Source: Rhodococcus wratislaviensis
GTDB lineage: Bacteria; Actinomycetota; Actinomycetes; Mycobacteriales; Mycobacteriaceae
Assembly (NCBI RefSeq): GCF_900455735.1
Contig: NZ_UAUI01000011.1
Span: 124,001 to 188,000, forward strand
Reading direction: 5' to 3'
DNA length: 64,000 nt
Shown here one piece after another: positions 44,380 through 53,074 of this stretch (its first letter is position 1; the number at the start of each line of letters is the position of its first letter). A program made the translations under genes and the position numbers. The notes under the pieces were generated by a model. That model ran no database searches, was not told the origin of the DNA, and saw only the letters and a list, made by a program, of their open reading frames with translations.

Positions 44380-45617
44380 ACGCCGAGCCCGGGCTGCAGC
44401 AGGTCTACCAGGAGCACCGGGCCCGGATGCTCGCAGCCCTGATCCACGTGCTCGGCGACTTCGAACTCGCCGAGGACGCCCTGCAGGATGCCTCTGCACT
44501 GGCAATGCGCAAGTGGGGCGACACGGTACCGAACGACCCTGTCGCCTGGCTGCTCACGGCGGCCCGCAACAGCGCGATCGACCGGCTGCGGCGGGCCCGG
44601 CTGGGCCGAGAGAAGCTCGCCCAAGTGGGTGAACAGTCCAGGGTGGTGACGGCGATGACAGACATCGGGGAGGAAAGCCTGCTGCGCCTGGGTGACGAGC
44701 GGCTGAGCCTGATCTTCGCGTGCTGCCACCCCGCTCTGGCGGAGGACGCGCGGGTCGCCCTGACCTTGCAGGCCGTGGCCGGGCTGACCGCCGGGCAGAT
44801 CGCCCGCATGTTTCTGATCGGGGAGCCGGCTCTGGCGCAGCGCTTGGTGCGGGCGAAACGCAAGATCCGCGATGCCGGCATCAGTCTGGAGGTCCCCACC
44901 GATCACCAGCTGTCCGATCGGATTGCCGGGGTCCTGGCGGTCGTGTACCTGATTTTCACCCAGGGTTACACCGCCTCCCCCGAGCAGCTCGAACAGAGCA
45001 GGCTGTGCGAGGAAGCGATCAGGCTCGCCAAGCTCCTCGCCACACTCGTGCCCGACGAACCGGAAGCGCTCGGACTGGTCGCGTTGTTGCTGCTGCAACA
45101 CTCGCGCCGCGCCGCCCGCTACGACTCCGCCGGTGATGTGGTGCTGCTGTCGGATCACGACCGCTCACGCTGGGATCGCGCCGAAATCATCGAAGCGATC
45201 GGCGTATTGGATCGGGCACTACGCCTCGGAAGACCGGGTCCGTACCAACTGCAGGCCGCGATCGCCGCTGTGCACTCTCAGGCCGCTTCGGCTGATCACA
45301 CGGACTGGCCGGGGATCGCCGCCCTCTACGCCCAGTTGCTCGAGGTCGATCCGTCGCCGGTGGTGGCGTTGAACCACGCCGTCGCCATAGCCATGGCGTC
45401 CGGTCCGGAGGACGGACTGGCACTGATCGACGGAATCGACGGGATCGACCGCTACCACCTGCTGCACGCGGCACGAGCCGACCTGCTGCGCCGCCTCGGC
45501 CGGACCACCGAGGCGGCAATCGCCTACCGGCGGGCACACGAACTCGCCGGCAATCCCGCAGACCGGCGATTCCTCGCCCGACGTCTGCTCGAACTCGACC
45601 TGACGGAGCCCCGATGA
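44376..45617 (+). CDS. ECF42-group sigma factor with C-terminal TPR-like extension
   Basis: A 413-residue sigma factor. Region 2 spans about residues 10-75 (YQEHRARMLAALIHVLGDFELAEDALQD in two stretches) and region 4 about 110-175. The C-terminal half is a helical TPR-like domain that ends with RAHELAGNPADRRFLARR; in ECF42 proteins this extension is needed for activity in place of an anti-sigma factor. It is coupled to the DGPF gene by ATGA and to an AhpD-like gene by another ATGA. Confidence 0.9.
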   Translation: MNAEPGLQQVYQEHRARMLAALIHVLGDFELAEDALQDASALAMRKWGDTVPNDPVAWLLTAARNSAIDRLRRARLGREKLAQVGEQSRVVTAMTDIGEESLLRLGDERLSLIFACCHPALAEDARVALTLQAVAGLTAGQIARMFLIGEPALAQRLVRAKRKIRDAGISLEVPTDHQLSDRIAGVLAVVYLIFTQGYTASPEQLEQSRLCEEAIRLAKLLATLVPDEPEALGLVALLLLQHSRRAARYDSAGDVVLLSDHDRSRWDRAEIIEAIGVLDRALRLGRPGPYQLQAAIAAVHSQAASADHTDWPGIAALYAQLLEVDPSPVVALNHAVAIAMASGPEDGLALIDGIDGIDRYHLLHAARADLLRRLGRTTEAAIAYRRAHELAGNPADRRFLARRLLELDLTEPR

Positions 45618-46498
45618 GACTGTCGATTCTCGACCACGGCCACACCCGACGCACCAAGTTGTTCCTCACGCTCACTTCCACCGTGTCGCGTGTGGACAGC
45701 CCCGATATCGTGAAGCTTCTGCTGTACCGGCCGGGCTTCTTCACCCGTCCGCTGTTGGAGCTCACCGCCGATGCGATGCGCGGGCAGTCGTACTGGACCG
45801 CCGCGGAACGGGAGTATCTCGCGATGTGCACCGCGCAGTTGCACCGCTGCCCGTTCTGCATCGACACGCACGCCGAGCTCACCCGAATCGCCGGCCACGG
45901 CGAGATCGACCCGGATGATCCCGCGTCGGCACGGCCCCAACTGGCCGCCGTCCGCGAGTTCCTCGACAGGACAACCCGCACGCCGGACCGCGCCGACATC
46001 GCCGGAGTTGCCGACCTGCCCGAACAGGCGCTTCTGGAGGCATTGCGTGTCAACCTGGTGTGGAACATCGTCAACCGCCTGGCCAACGCGTTCGGCTTCA
46101 CTCTCCGAGAAGGCCAGTTGCACAGCGGCACCCGCTCCCTGCACCGATTCGGCTACCGCTTTCCCGGGTTCCTGCTCGCCGATGGCGAGAAACCCGACGA
46201 CAGTGGTGATGTCGTGGTCAACCTCCGCCATTCGGTGCTGGATCGGCCCGCCACCACCGACCCGGCTCTGCGCATCGCCGCCGCGGCGGGCGACCCGCTT
46301 CCCGAACCGTGGCAGACGTACGCCGCGACGGTCCGCGACGCCTCGTACACGATCACCGACACCGACATCCGCCGGCTCCTCGCCGCCGGACCGACCGAGG
46401 ATCAGATCTTCGAGGTCACCGTCGCGGCGGCGGTCGGCGCGGCACTGGAGAGTTTCGATGCCGGAATGTCCGCACTGGGGAACAAGTCCACGAGCTGA
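45614..46498 (+). CDS. AhpD/carboxymuconolactone-decarboxylase-like protein
   Basis: A 294-residue protein of the AhpD-like superfamily. The redox pair is Cys79 and Cys82 in HRCPFCIDTH, the typical CxxC-xxxH site for peroxidase or thiol-disulfide chemistry. It is longer than single-domain AhpD because of a second, cysteine-free half. Its overlap with the ECF42 gene suggests the sigma factor controls an oxidative or thiol stress response. Confidence 0.8.
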   Translation: MRLSILDHGHTRRTKLFLTLTSTVSRVDSPDIVKLLLYRPGFFTRPLLELTADAMRGQSYWTAAEREYLAMCTAQLHRCPFCIDTHAELTRIAGHGEIDPDDPASARPQLAAVREFLDRTTRTPDRADIAGVADLPEQALLEALRVNLVWNIVNRLANAFGFTLREGQLHSGTRSLHRFGYRFPGFLLADGEKPDDSGDVVVNLRHSVLDRPATTDPALRIAAAAGDPLPEPWQTYAATVRDASYTITDTDIRRLLAAGPTEDQIFEVTVAAAVGAALESFDAGMSALGNKSTS

Positions 46499-46601
46499 GT
46501 CGAGAAACCCCATTCCTGACACAGGATGTCAGGGTCTCGGTGCGAGCATGATTCCACCGGTCGACGCCCCTGGATCGACACAGATACAGACAAGGACCTC
46601 C

Positions 46602-47126
46602 ATGCGCGAAACACGAGAAGAGCTCGAAGAGCTCCAGACCCTCCTCGACGCCTCCCTGTCCCGCTCCACCGCACATCTGCGTTCGATCATCACCACCGAG
46701 AGCACAGTCACCGCAGAGCAGCTCACCCGGATCGTCACCGGCATGTGCACCCTCGCCCTGTCCACCGTCACGGCCAAGGGCGAACCGCGGATCAGTGGTG
46801 TGGACGGGCACTTCCTGCACGGGAAGTGGCACTTCGGCACGGCGCGCGGCGCCGCCAAGGCCCGCCACCTCGCCGCCCGGCCTGCCGTCAGCGCCGCGCA
46901 CATGCGCGGTGAGGACCTGGGCGTCTTCACGCACGGCACGGTGGAGATCCTCAACCCCCAGGACGGCGAGCCGGCCGCGGACTGGCCGGACCTGCTCGCC
47001 TACTTCAAGAGCTTCTACGGCGAAGATTTCTTCGACTGGGACAACGACGTGGTCTACTACCGGCTGCATCCGCACTGGATGACCGTCTACGCCGCCGATC
47101 TCGATGCGGCGCCGGTTGCCGGGTGA
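46602..47126 (+). CDS. Pyridoxamine 5'-phosphate oxidase-like flavin/heme-binding protein
   Basis: A 174-residue split-barrel protein. The strand pattern around CTLALSTVTAKGEPRISGVD (residues 48-67) and KWHFGTARGAAKARHLAA is typical of the PNPOx-like/F420-dependent family. AAGGAC precedes the ATG. An N-terminal helix of about 35 residues is extra. A perfect 7-bp hairpin at 46515-46533 (CCTGACA-CAGGA-TGTCAGG) lies upstream between it and the ECF42 operon. Cofactor (FMN, heme or F420) is not readable. Confidence 0.78.
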   Translation: MRETREELEELQTLLDASLSRSTAHLRSIITTESTVTAEQLTRIVTGMCTLALSTVTAKGEPRISGVDGHFLHGKWHFGTARGAAKARHLAARPAVSAAHMRGEDLGVFTHGTVEILNPQDGEPAADWPDLLAYFKSFYGEDFFDWDNDVVYYRLHPHWMTVYAADLDAAPVAG

Positions 47127-47144
47127 CGCGGTACCGTCGGCCGG

Positions 47145-47792
47145 GTGGCTCTCATCCATCACGCTCAACTGTGTCCGTCCAAGGCCGAGATGCTCGGTGA
47201 CTGGGTTCCTCGCCAGTCCTGGATCGGGTCCGCCGACGCGTCGTCCCTGGAAGTCGTCGGGGCGTACCGGTTCGACGATCCCGCCGGGGAGGTCGGCATC
47301 GAAACCCACCTGGTCCGGACGGCGGACGGGCAGGTCGTGCAGGTGCCGGTGACCTATCGCGGTGCCCCGATGGCCGGCGCGGAGGCGTCGTTGATCACCA
47401 CGATGCAACATTCCGTGCTGGGTGAGCGCTGGGTCTACGACGCCTGCGCCGACCCCGTGTACGCAAGTGCACTCGCGACGGCCATCCTGACGGGAGGGAC
47501 CGAGGCGGAACTCGAGTTCGCCACACCCGGCGAGCGCCGAGAGGTGACCACCAGGGTGTCGGGTAGCGGCTCACCGGGCTCGACCGTGCCGGTCGTCGGT
47601 GCCGTGACCTGTGCGAATGAGGGAACGACCACCGTCATCACGACGGCCGCGATCGGCATCCGGGTGTTCCGGGTGATCGATCCGGATCGGGTCGCGGACC
47701 TCGGCTCGCACACCCTGGAGGGCACCTGGCCGGGCCGAGGTGCGCCGGCGCTGCTCGCGATCGCGCATCCGACGGCTGACCGCGACGTGTGA
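47145..47792 (+). CDS. Maltokinase N-terminal cap-like protein
   Basis: A 215-residue protein that looks like the N-terminal cap domain of maltokinase without its kinase part. It starts MALIHHAQLCPSKAEMLGDW and contains the cap segment GSADASSLEVVGAYRFDDP and VTYRGAPMAGAE. Such stand-alone caps are common in actinobacteria and are often misnamed glucan branching enzymes; function is unknown. GTG at 47145 has no ribosome site, with TACCGT ending 7 bases upstream, so it may be leaderless. Confidence 0.7.
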   Translation: MALIHHAQLCPSKAEMLGDWVPRQSWIGSADASSLEVVGAYRFDDPAGEVGIETHLVRTADGQVVQVPVTYRGAPMAGAEASLITTMQHSVLGERWVYDACADPVYASALATAILTGGTEAELEFATPGERREVTTRVSGSGSPGSTVPVVGAVTCANEGTTTVITTAAIGIRVFRVIDPDRVADLGSHTLEGTWPGRGAPALLAIAHPTADRDV

Positions 47793-47848
47793 CGCCGGAA
47801 GGGGCGGAATATCTCCGAGGGCGGTACAGTTGAACCCGTCGACGGTGT

Positions 47849-47967
47849 CGGACATACCCCGGGTACCACATTAAAATTGTCGCCGAGAGCGACCACTTGC
47901 CGAGAGGCGATATGACGGCACCGTCGCAGAGGCCGCCGGCACCGTTTGGTGTCGGCGGCTTTCTTTT
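47849..47967 (+). ncRNA. Candidate small RNA with promoter and terminator
   Basis: CGGACA (47849-47854), a 17-bp spacer and TAAAAT (47872-47877) make a good promoter. A transcript from about 47884 would end at a stem-loop with a T-tract near 47967, so about 80-85 bases. No conserved coding sequence fits it. It lies between a plus-strand gene and the convergent MBL gene. It could instead be a leaderless small ORF or simply a read-through terminator. Confidence 0.45.
47932..47967 (+). terminator. Intrinsic terminator
   Basis: GCCGCCGGCACC and GGTGTCGGCGGC form a 12-bp stem with one G-T wobble and a GTTT loop, followed by TTTCTTTT. It is the only textbook Rho-independent terminator seen in the window. 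Confidence 0.85.
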
Positions 47968-47977
47968 GCCCTCGACC

Positions 47978-48781
47978 TCACCCGACCGGCTCGAATCCGG
48001 CCAGCATCTGCTCGAGTGCGGCCTGGTCGGGCCCGATGAAGGGGTCTGCCTTCGGTGCCTCGGCGAGCATGTCCAGAAACTCGGCGGTGCGTCCGTCCGC
48101 CGGGGGGAGGTGGGTGCTGAGGATCCATCGCGGGGCGAGTGCTCGGAGCGCGGCGACGGTGCGCAGGAACTTCGTCTCGTCCACCAGGTGCACCCAGGGA
48201 CTGTCGACGGTGGCCCACAGGTGCTGCGCGGCACGGACGGTGCTGGGTGCCGAGTACCCGACGTCGTTGGCGGTGGCGAGTTCGGCGGTCTCCATCGGCG
48301 CCCCGAAACAATCCGACGAGAAGCAGGCCTCGCTGCGGTCGTCGTAGAAGCCGACGGTGCTGGGATTGTCGAACAGCGGGGGCCGCAGCGCCGTCAGTGT
48401 CCGATCGCCGACGTCGAGGGATTGACCCGGATTGAGCAGGTAGACCCGGTCCATCGGGACGGGCCGTGCGCAGGACATGATGCCTACGCCCGCGAACGTC
48501 GTGATCAGGCGGGCGCGCGGCGCCGCGTCGAGTAGGTCGAACAGCGCGCCGGTGTGATCGCGGTCCGGATGTGTCAGCCAGATCCACTCGACGTCCGCGG
48601 GGTCGAGCACCGATCCCAGGGCGTCCATGAAGCCGCGTCCGGGCAGGCTGAGTCCGGTGTCGACGACGACGGGTTCGGCGGCGTGGAGAACGTACGCGTT
48701 CACCGGTAGGTGCCCGATCCCCGGTACTTCCAGTTCGTCGCCGAGTACCGTGAGGTCGCGTCGGATTCTGTTGATACGCAT
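47978..48781 (-). CDS. MBL-fold hydrolase
   Basis: A 267-residue metallo-beta-lactamase-fold protein. The metal motif reads THPDRDHTGAL (His71, Asp73, Asp75, His76), a variant in which the second His of HxHxDH is Asp, as in several oxidoreductase-like MBL proteins. The ATG at 48781 follows GAAAGGCAATCCC. Its gene is divergent from a LuxR regulator, which may control it. Substrate unknown. Confidence 0.83.
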   Translation of the reverse strand: MRINRIRRDLTVLGDELEVPGIGHLPVNAYVLHAAEPVVVDTGLSLPGRGFMDALGSVLDPADVEWIWLTHPDRDHTGALFDLLDAAPRARLITTFAGVGIMSCARPVPMDRVYLLNPGQSLDVGDRTLTALRPPLFDNPSTVGFYDDRSEACFSSDCFGAPMETAELATANDVGYSAPSTVRAAQHLWATVDSPWVHLVDETKFLRTVAALRALAPRWILSTHLPPADGRTAEFLDMLAEAPKADPFIGPDQAALEQMLAGFEPVG

Positions 48782-48911
48782 GGGATTGCCTTTCGCTCGT
48801 CGGGGCCGTCGCGGAGTGGAACCTGTCACCGACGCTAGGAGCGGTGGAGCGGGCGCACCATTCCACAATTCTGGTATTTCCGGCGCCGATCCGCGCTCGT
48901 ACGCTTGACTC

Positions 48912-50057
48912 GTGAGCGTGGATTCCGTGCAGTGCGCGGCAGACAAGGTCGCACGATTGTGCGCCGCACCCCGCGGCCTGGTGTCGCTGTGGCGGGACGC
49001 GTCGGATGTCGTCGCCGGTGTCGTCCCGTACTACTGGACGCCGTGCTGGTTCACCCTCGACCCCGTGTCCATGCTGATGACCAGTCACTATCACTTCGGC
49101 ATGGACGAATTTCCCGGGGAATGGCTGGCCGCCGAGTACTACGAGGACGACGTCCAGTCCGTCCCCGACGTAATGCGGTCCGCCGAAGGGATTTCCACGT
49201 TGCACGAAGCCGCGCACGGTGATCCGTCGGGAAGTCCGCGCTGGCGGAGGAACCGGACCCTCGGCGGTGACCAGGAGTTGATTGCGCGGTTACGCACGCG
49301 CTCGGGAGAAACCTGGGGAGCGCTGAGCCTCTATCGCGACGAGGGGATGCCGATGTTCTCGGAAACCGAGAAGTCGTTCGTGCAGGAGATCGCGCCGGTC
49401 CTCGCGGGCGGTGCCCGCCGTGCACTGCTGTGCGGGCAGGCCGAGGAACCGGAGTATGCCGATTCGCCGGGTCTACTCGTCCTCGACGAGAACTGGAACA
49501 TCGAATCGGCGACGCCCGGGGTCGACCGGTGGATGGTGGATCTGCCGGGCGGGGACTGGGATCGGGGGGAGTTGCCGGCTGCGGTGATCACTCTCGCCGG
49601 TCGTGTGTTGCGGTGCGTGGAAGACCGCGACCGGCTGGGCGACGTGGCCATCTCGCGGGTGCTGTCGCGGTCGGGGGCGTGGTTGGTGCTGCACGGGGCA
49701 TGCCTGACATCGACGGGCAGGCGGCGGATCGCGGTGATCGTGGAGCCGGCGCATCCGAGCCGTCTGTATCCGCTGCTGATGTCGGCGTACGGGCTGACCG
49801 AGCGCGAGAAGGAGGTCACGTCGATGGTGTTGCAAGGGGCGTCGACTTCGCAGATCTCCGCCGAACTACACGTGTCGGCTCAGACCGTGCAGCAACATCT
49901 GAAGAGCATCTTCGACAAGACCGGCGTGCACAGCCGACGCGACCTGGTCGGCAAGGTGTTCTTCCATCACTACGAGCCGCGGTTCCGCGACAACGAAAAG
50001 CGGACCGCCGCGGGTAGGCCTGTCCGCGGCGGTCCCTGGCCGACGCAGAGCAGTTGA
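48912..50057 (+). CDS. LuxR-family transcriptional regulator with GAF-like sensor
   Basis: A 381-residue regulator. The N-terminal 190 residues resemble a GAF-type sensor (RSGETWGALSLYRDEGMPMFSE), and the C-terminal helix-turn-helix is around 295-355 (LTEREKEVTSMVLQG, TVQQHLKSIF). GTG at 48912 has no ribosome site, but TACGCT occupies exactly -12 to -7, so the mRNA is probably leaderless. It is divergent from the MBL gene. The last 18 codons contain a perfect hairpin. Confidence 0.85.
   Translation: MSVDSVQCAADKVARLCAAPRGLVSLWRDASDVVAGVVPYYWTPCWFTLDPVSMLMTSHYHFGMDEFPGEWLAAEYYEDDVQSVPDVMRSAEGISTLHEAAHGDPSGSPRWRRNRTLGGDQELIARLRTRSGETWGALSLYRDEGMPMFSETEKSFVQEIAPVLAGGARRALLCGQAEEPEYADSPGLLVLDENWNIESATPGVDRWMVDLPGGDWDRGELPAAVITLAGRVLRCVEDRDRLGDVAISRVLSRSGAWLVLHGACLTSTGRRRIAVIVEPAHPSRLYPLLMSAYGLTEREKEVTSMVLQGASTSQISAELHVSAQTVQQHLKSIFDKTGVHSRRDLVGKVFFHHYEPRFRDNEKRTAAGRPVRGGPWPTQSS
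50002..50035 (+). terminator. Perfect hairpin inside the 3' end of the LuxR gene
   Basis: GGACCGCCGCGG (50002-50013) and CCGCGGCGGTCC (50024-50035) are perfect 12-bp arms with a 10-base loop, ending 22 bases before the stop codon at 50057. It could be an early or internal terminator, or stabilise the 3' end. Confidence 0.5.
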
Positions 50058-50087
50058 GTTTCGATCCGGGTCAGTCGGGGCGGAGGC

Positions 50088-50324
50088 CTACTGCTCCTTC
50101 TTCAGGCGGGCGGCCAGCATGGCCTTGCCCAGATCGCCACCCTTCCGGCTCACGGCTTGGGCGCGGCGGAAGAAGTCGGCCAACTCGGCGTCGCCGTCCA
50201 TGTCGGCGTCCGAAATGTAACCCTCGAGACGCAGAGCGTTGCTCAGTGACGCTTCGACGAACCAAATCAGGTTGTAGTCCTTGTCCCGAATACCCGTCAC
50301 CGAACGTGCATCTTGTTCGCTCAT
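50088..50324 (-). CDS. Conserved hypothetical protein, small and soluble
   Basis: A 78-residue protein starting MSEQDARSVTGIRDKDYNLI, with an acidic middle (DADMDGDAELADFF) and a basic C-terminus (KGGDLGKAMLAARLKKE). No motif or domain is recognised, but the gene has a good GAAGGACGC ribosome site and strong codon character. Its layout is like that of small actinobacterial regulators or helper proteins. Confidence 0.7.
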   Translation of the reverse strand: MSEQDARSVTGIRDKDYNLIWFVEASLSNALRLEGYISDADMDGDAELADFFRRAQAVSRKGGDLGKAMLAARLKKEQ

Positions 50325-50411
50325 CAGTGCGTCCTTCCCGAGAAACGGCCGACTGTCTTGTGGTTCCTGCCTACCCGTGTGGTTGCATCGTAAACGTGAG
50401 GCGCGCCGGGC

Positions 50412-50741
50412 TCAGGCGAATGCCCAGTTCATCAGGACGACATACAGCCCGGTCCCGACGACGATCGAGAGCACCGCATTCTTGCGCCACAGGTGCACCG
50501 CGGCCGTCGCACCCACCGCGATCAGTTCGGGGATCCCGTGCGACGGGGCGGTGACGGAGACGTTCTTCAGGGAGTACGCCACCAGGATCAGCATGATCCC
50601 GGCCGGCAGGTAGACACCCAGATAGCCGACGAGCGCGGACGAGCGGAGCGGCATGACGATCGCGAAGGGGACGGCGCGCAGGGCGAACGTGACGAGCGCC
50701 ATGATCGCGATGGCCGCGAGGATGTAACCGGGGTCAGGCAT
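50412..50741 (-). CDS. azlD: AzlD-type branched-chain amino acid exporter small subunit
   Basis: A 109-residue membrane protein with four hydrophobic segments (ILAAIAIMALVTFALRAVPFAI, YLPAGIMLILVAYSL). It matches AzlD/BrnE, the small subunit of a two-component exporter of branched-chain amino acids and methionine. It overlaps azlC by 8 bp. Confidence 0.88.
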   Translation of the reverse strand: MPDPGYILAAIAIMALVTFALRAVPFAIVMPLRSSALVGYLGVYLPAGIMLILVAYSLKNVSVTAPSHGIPELIAVGATAAVHLWRKNAVLSIVVGTGLYVVLMNWAFA

Positions 50742-51474
50742 CGGTGCGCACCTTTCGCCGGGCGAGGAAATAGCGGACGACGAGCAGGCTCACGAAGGCG
50801 CCCATCGCTATCGGCAGCATGTGTCCGGGGTCGACGAGTCGCGCGATCAGCGCGCACATCACAGCCATCGAAGGAACCGCGAAACCGCTCTGGGCGCGGA
50901 TGGCCTCGATGGACAGCACGACGAACAGTGCGGTCAGCGCGAAGTCGAGACCGACGATGTTCTCCGGGATCCATTGCGCCGCGGTCGCTCCGAGCATCGC
51001 TCCACCGATCCAGTACGCGTGGAGATATAACTGCGAGTACACGATGACCCGGCCGGACATCGACTTCCGGTCGCCGGTGACCGTCATGGCGTAGGCCTCG
51101 TCGGTCAGCGCGAACATGCTGTAGAAGCGGGCGAGCCGGCCCTTCACCCTGTCGAGCGGAAAACTCAAGGCGTAGAACACGTGCCGGAAATTCACCAGCA
51201 GCGCGGTCAGTGCGATGTACGGGAGCGGCGTCATTGCGGCCACCATGCCGACCGCGATGAATTCGAGGGAACCGGCGTAGATCAGCGAGGTGAAGACCAT
51301 CGCCCACCACGGGTTGAACCCCTGCTGGACGACGAGCACCCCGAGGGCGATCCCCAGGGGGACCAGCCCGATTCCGACGGGGAGGGACGCCTGCAGGGCG
51401 CGACGCCACTCGGGCTGCCGGGGGCCGGAGTCGACGACTGCGGTCGTCGAGAGGGTTGCTGGATCGATCACCAC
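50734..51474 (-). CDS. azlC: AzlC-type branched-chain amino acid exporter large subunit
   Basis: A 246-residue membrane protein of the AzlC/BrnF family. ASLPVGIGLVPLGIALGVLV (residues 29-48), TSLIYAGSLEFIAVGM and NFRHVFYALSF are family segments, the last two in the first four transmembrane helices. It starts with GTG at 51474 without a ribosome site; TATAGA is at -11 to -6, suggesting a leaderless message. It is divergent from an Lrp gene, the known type of regulator for such exporters (brnFE-lrp in corynebacteria). Confidence 0.88.
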   Translation of the reverse strand: MVIDPATLSTTAVVDSGPRQPEWRRALQASLPVGIGLVPLGIALGVLVVQQGFNPWWAMVFTSLIYAGSLEFIAVGMVAAMTPLPYIALTALLVNFRHVFYALSFPLDRVKGRLARFYSMFALTDEAYAMTVTGDRKSMSGRVIVYSQLYLHAYWIGGAMLGATAAQWIPENIVGLDFALTALFVVLSIEAIRAQSGFAVPSMAVMCALIARLVDPGHMLPIAMGAFVSLLVVRYFLARRKVRTDA

Positions 51475-51551
51475 GCAAATCTATAGCAACTATCCAGGTG
51501 CGCGATTGCGAGCAAATGCCCATTCTCCGCACTCTGCGCAATAATAGTTCA
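51475..51551. promoter_or_regulatory. Divergent leaderless promoters of azlC and lrp
   Basis: TATAGA on the minus strand and AATAAT (51540-51545) on the plus strand sit 6-12 bases before their respective start codons. No ribosome sites are visible. The short gap likely holds the Lrp operator as well. Confidence 0.5.
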
Positions 51552-51992
51552 ATGGATGACATCGATCACGCAATTCTGGACCACCTGCGGAATGACTCCA
51601 GTCTGACCAACACGGAATTGGCGGATCTAGTGGGTCTGACTCCCTCCCCGTGCCTGCGCAGGGTCAAGAAGCTCGAGGCGGACGGAGTCATCACCGGCTA
51701 CCGGGCCATCGTCAGCCAGGAAGCGCTCGATCGGGGTTTCCAGGTGATCGTCACCGCCGAGATCGGTGTGAACGACCAGGCGACCATCGAGCAGTTCGAG
51801 TCCCGGGTCGCCGCCTTCGACGAGGTGATCGAATGCCGGAGGCTGTTCGGGATCCCCGACTACTTCATCCGGGTGGCGGTTCGCGACCTCGCGACGTACG
51901 AGAACTTCATGGCCACCAAGCTCAGCGGGCTCCCGGCGGTGTCGCGGGTCACCTCGTTGATCACGATGAAGACCATCAAGAGCGCCGACTGA
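51552..51992 (+). CDS. Lrp/AsnC-family regulator of azlCD
   Basis: A 146-residue regulator. The helix-turn-helix is at residues 8-50 (SLTNTELADLVGLTPSPCLRRV) and the RAM effector domain follows (VIVTAEIGVND, VIECRRLFGIPDYFI). AATAAT at exactly -12 to -7 supports a leaderless start at ATG 51552 over ATG 51516. Divergence from azlCD is the same arrangement as lrp-brnFE, where Lrp induces export when branched-chain amino acids or methionine accumulate. Confidence 0.9.
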   Translation: MDDIDHAILDHLRNDSSLTNTELADLVGLTPSPCLRRVKKLEADGVITGYRAIVSQEALDRGFQVIVTAEIGVNDQATIEQFESRVAAFDEVIECRRLFGIPDYFIRVAVRDLATYENFMATKLSGLPAVSRVTSLITMKTIKSAD

Positions 51993-51993
51993 G

Positions 51994-53073
51994 TCAGCGG
52001 TGCGCCGCGACCTCCCGGTAGAACTCGAGATGTTTCTGCGCGACGTCGTCCCATCGATGTGAGCGAGCGAAGGCGCGCCCCTCGTCGAGGGAGGCGCCGT
52101 CGGCAGGTTCCGTCAGGGCGCGTGCCATCTCCTCGTGGGTGGACGCGTACCGGACCGTCCCCCGGAAGACCTCCCGCAGGACCGGCAGGTCGCGTGCGAC
52201 GACGGGAACGCCCGCCGCCAGGGCTTCCATCGCGGCCAGCCCGAATCCTTCCTTGGTGGAGAGGAAGGCGAAGGAGCGCGCCTGGGCCACCAGTGCGGGG
52301 AGTTCGGCGTCGTCGATCGTTCCGAGAATCGTCGGTGTCACACCCAGCTCTGCGGCCCGTCGGTCGAACTCGTCCCGGTACCCCCGGTAGTCGAACAGGG
52401 TCTCGCCGCCGGCGAACACCAGCCGCAGGTCCGGTTGCTCCTTCACGAGCAGTGCGAACGACTCCACCAGGTCGATGCTGCCCTTGCGCGGTTCGATACC
52501 GCCGACCGCCAACACGTACTCGCCCAATACATCGGCCCACCTGCGGCGGCGCTCGGTGTCCTCGCGGGCTTCCTCGAATCGGGCGGCGTCCACGCCGTTC
52601 GGGATGACGGCGCAGTCGAGACCCCACCCGGCGGAGACCTCCGCGGCGACGGCCGCGGATACGCAGATTCGCGCGTACGGATCCACGATTGCGCGCTCGT
52701 GGCAGGCGGCCAGCGCGGGCGTCGTGAACTGGTCGAGGTGGTGGATGGTTCGCACGCACCGCCCGACGGCGTTGGCACTGATGCAGTCCTGCGCGTGGAC
52801 GATGTCGTAGGCCTCCGCTGTGAAGGCGGCGCGCATCGTCTCGATGGATCGGAGGATCCGTTCACCGACGGTCTCGTCGTCGACGTGTGCGAACGGCACC
52901 ACCTGCACGGTGACTGTCGGGTCGACCGGACGGAAGAATGCGGCGTCGCCGTGCCTGCCCAGGGTCCAGACCGTCACGTCCGAGCCCTGCCGTGTGAGGG
53001 CCTCGGCCAACGCCAGCGTGTGCACGACTCCGCCTCGCGGTTTGGTCGAATAGGTCAGAAGCGCGATCCGCAC
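51994..53073 (-). CDS. Glycosyltransferase, MSMEG_0565 family (Nit1C cluster)
   Basis: A 359-residue GT-B glycosyltransferase. It starts MRIALLTYSTKPRGGVVHTLALAEAL, and the nucleotide-sugar site is VGGIEPRKGSIDLVESF followed by STKEGFGLAAMEALAAGVPVV. The sequence fits the MSMEG_0565-type glycosyltransferase that travels with the Nit1C genes. It is the last gene of the cluster, 1 bp after the nitrilase-like gene, and convergent with lrp. Acceptor unknown. Confidence 0.85.
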   Translation of the reverse strand: MRIALLTYSTKPRGGVVHTLALAEALTRQGSDVTVWTLGRHGDAAFFRPVDPTVTVQVVPFAHVDDETVGERILRSIETMRAAFTAEAYDIVHAQDCISANAVGRCVRTIHHLDQFTTPALAACHERAIVDPYARICVSAAVAAEVSAGWGLDCAVIPNGVDAARFEEAREDTERRRRWADVLGEYVLAVGGIEPRKGSIDLVESFALLVKEQPDLRLVFAGGETLFDYRGYRDEFDRRAAELGVTPTILGTIDDAELPALVAQARSFAFLSTKEGFGLAAMEALAAGVPVVARDLPVLREVFRGTVRYASTHEEMARALTEPADGASLDEGRAFARSHRWDDVAQKHLEFYREVAAHR

Positions 53074-53074
53074 G

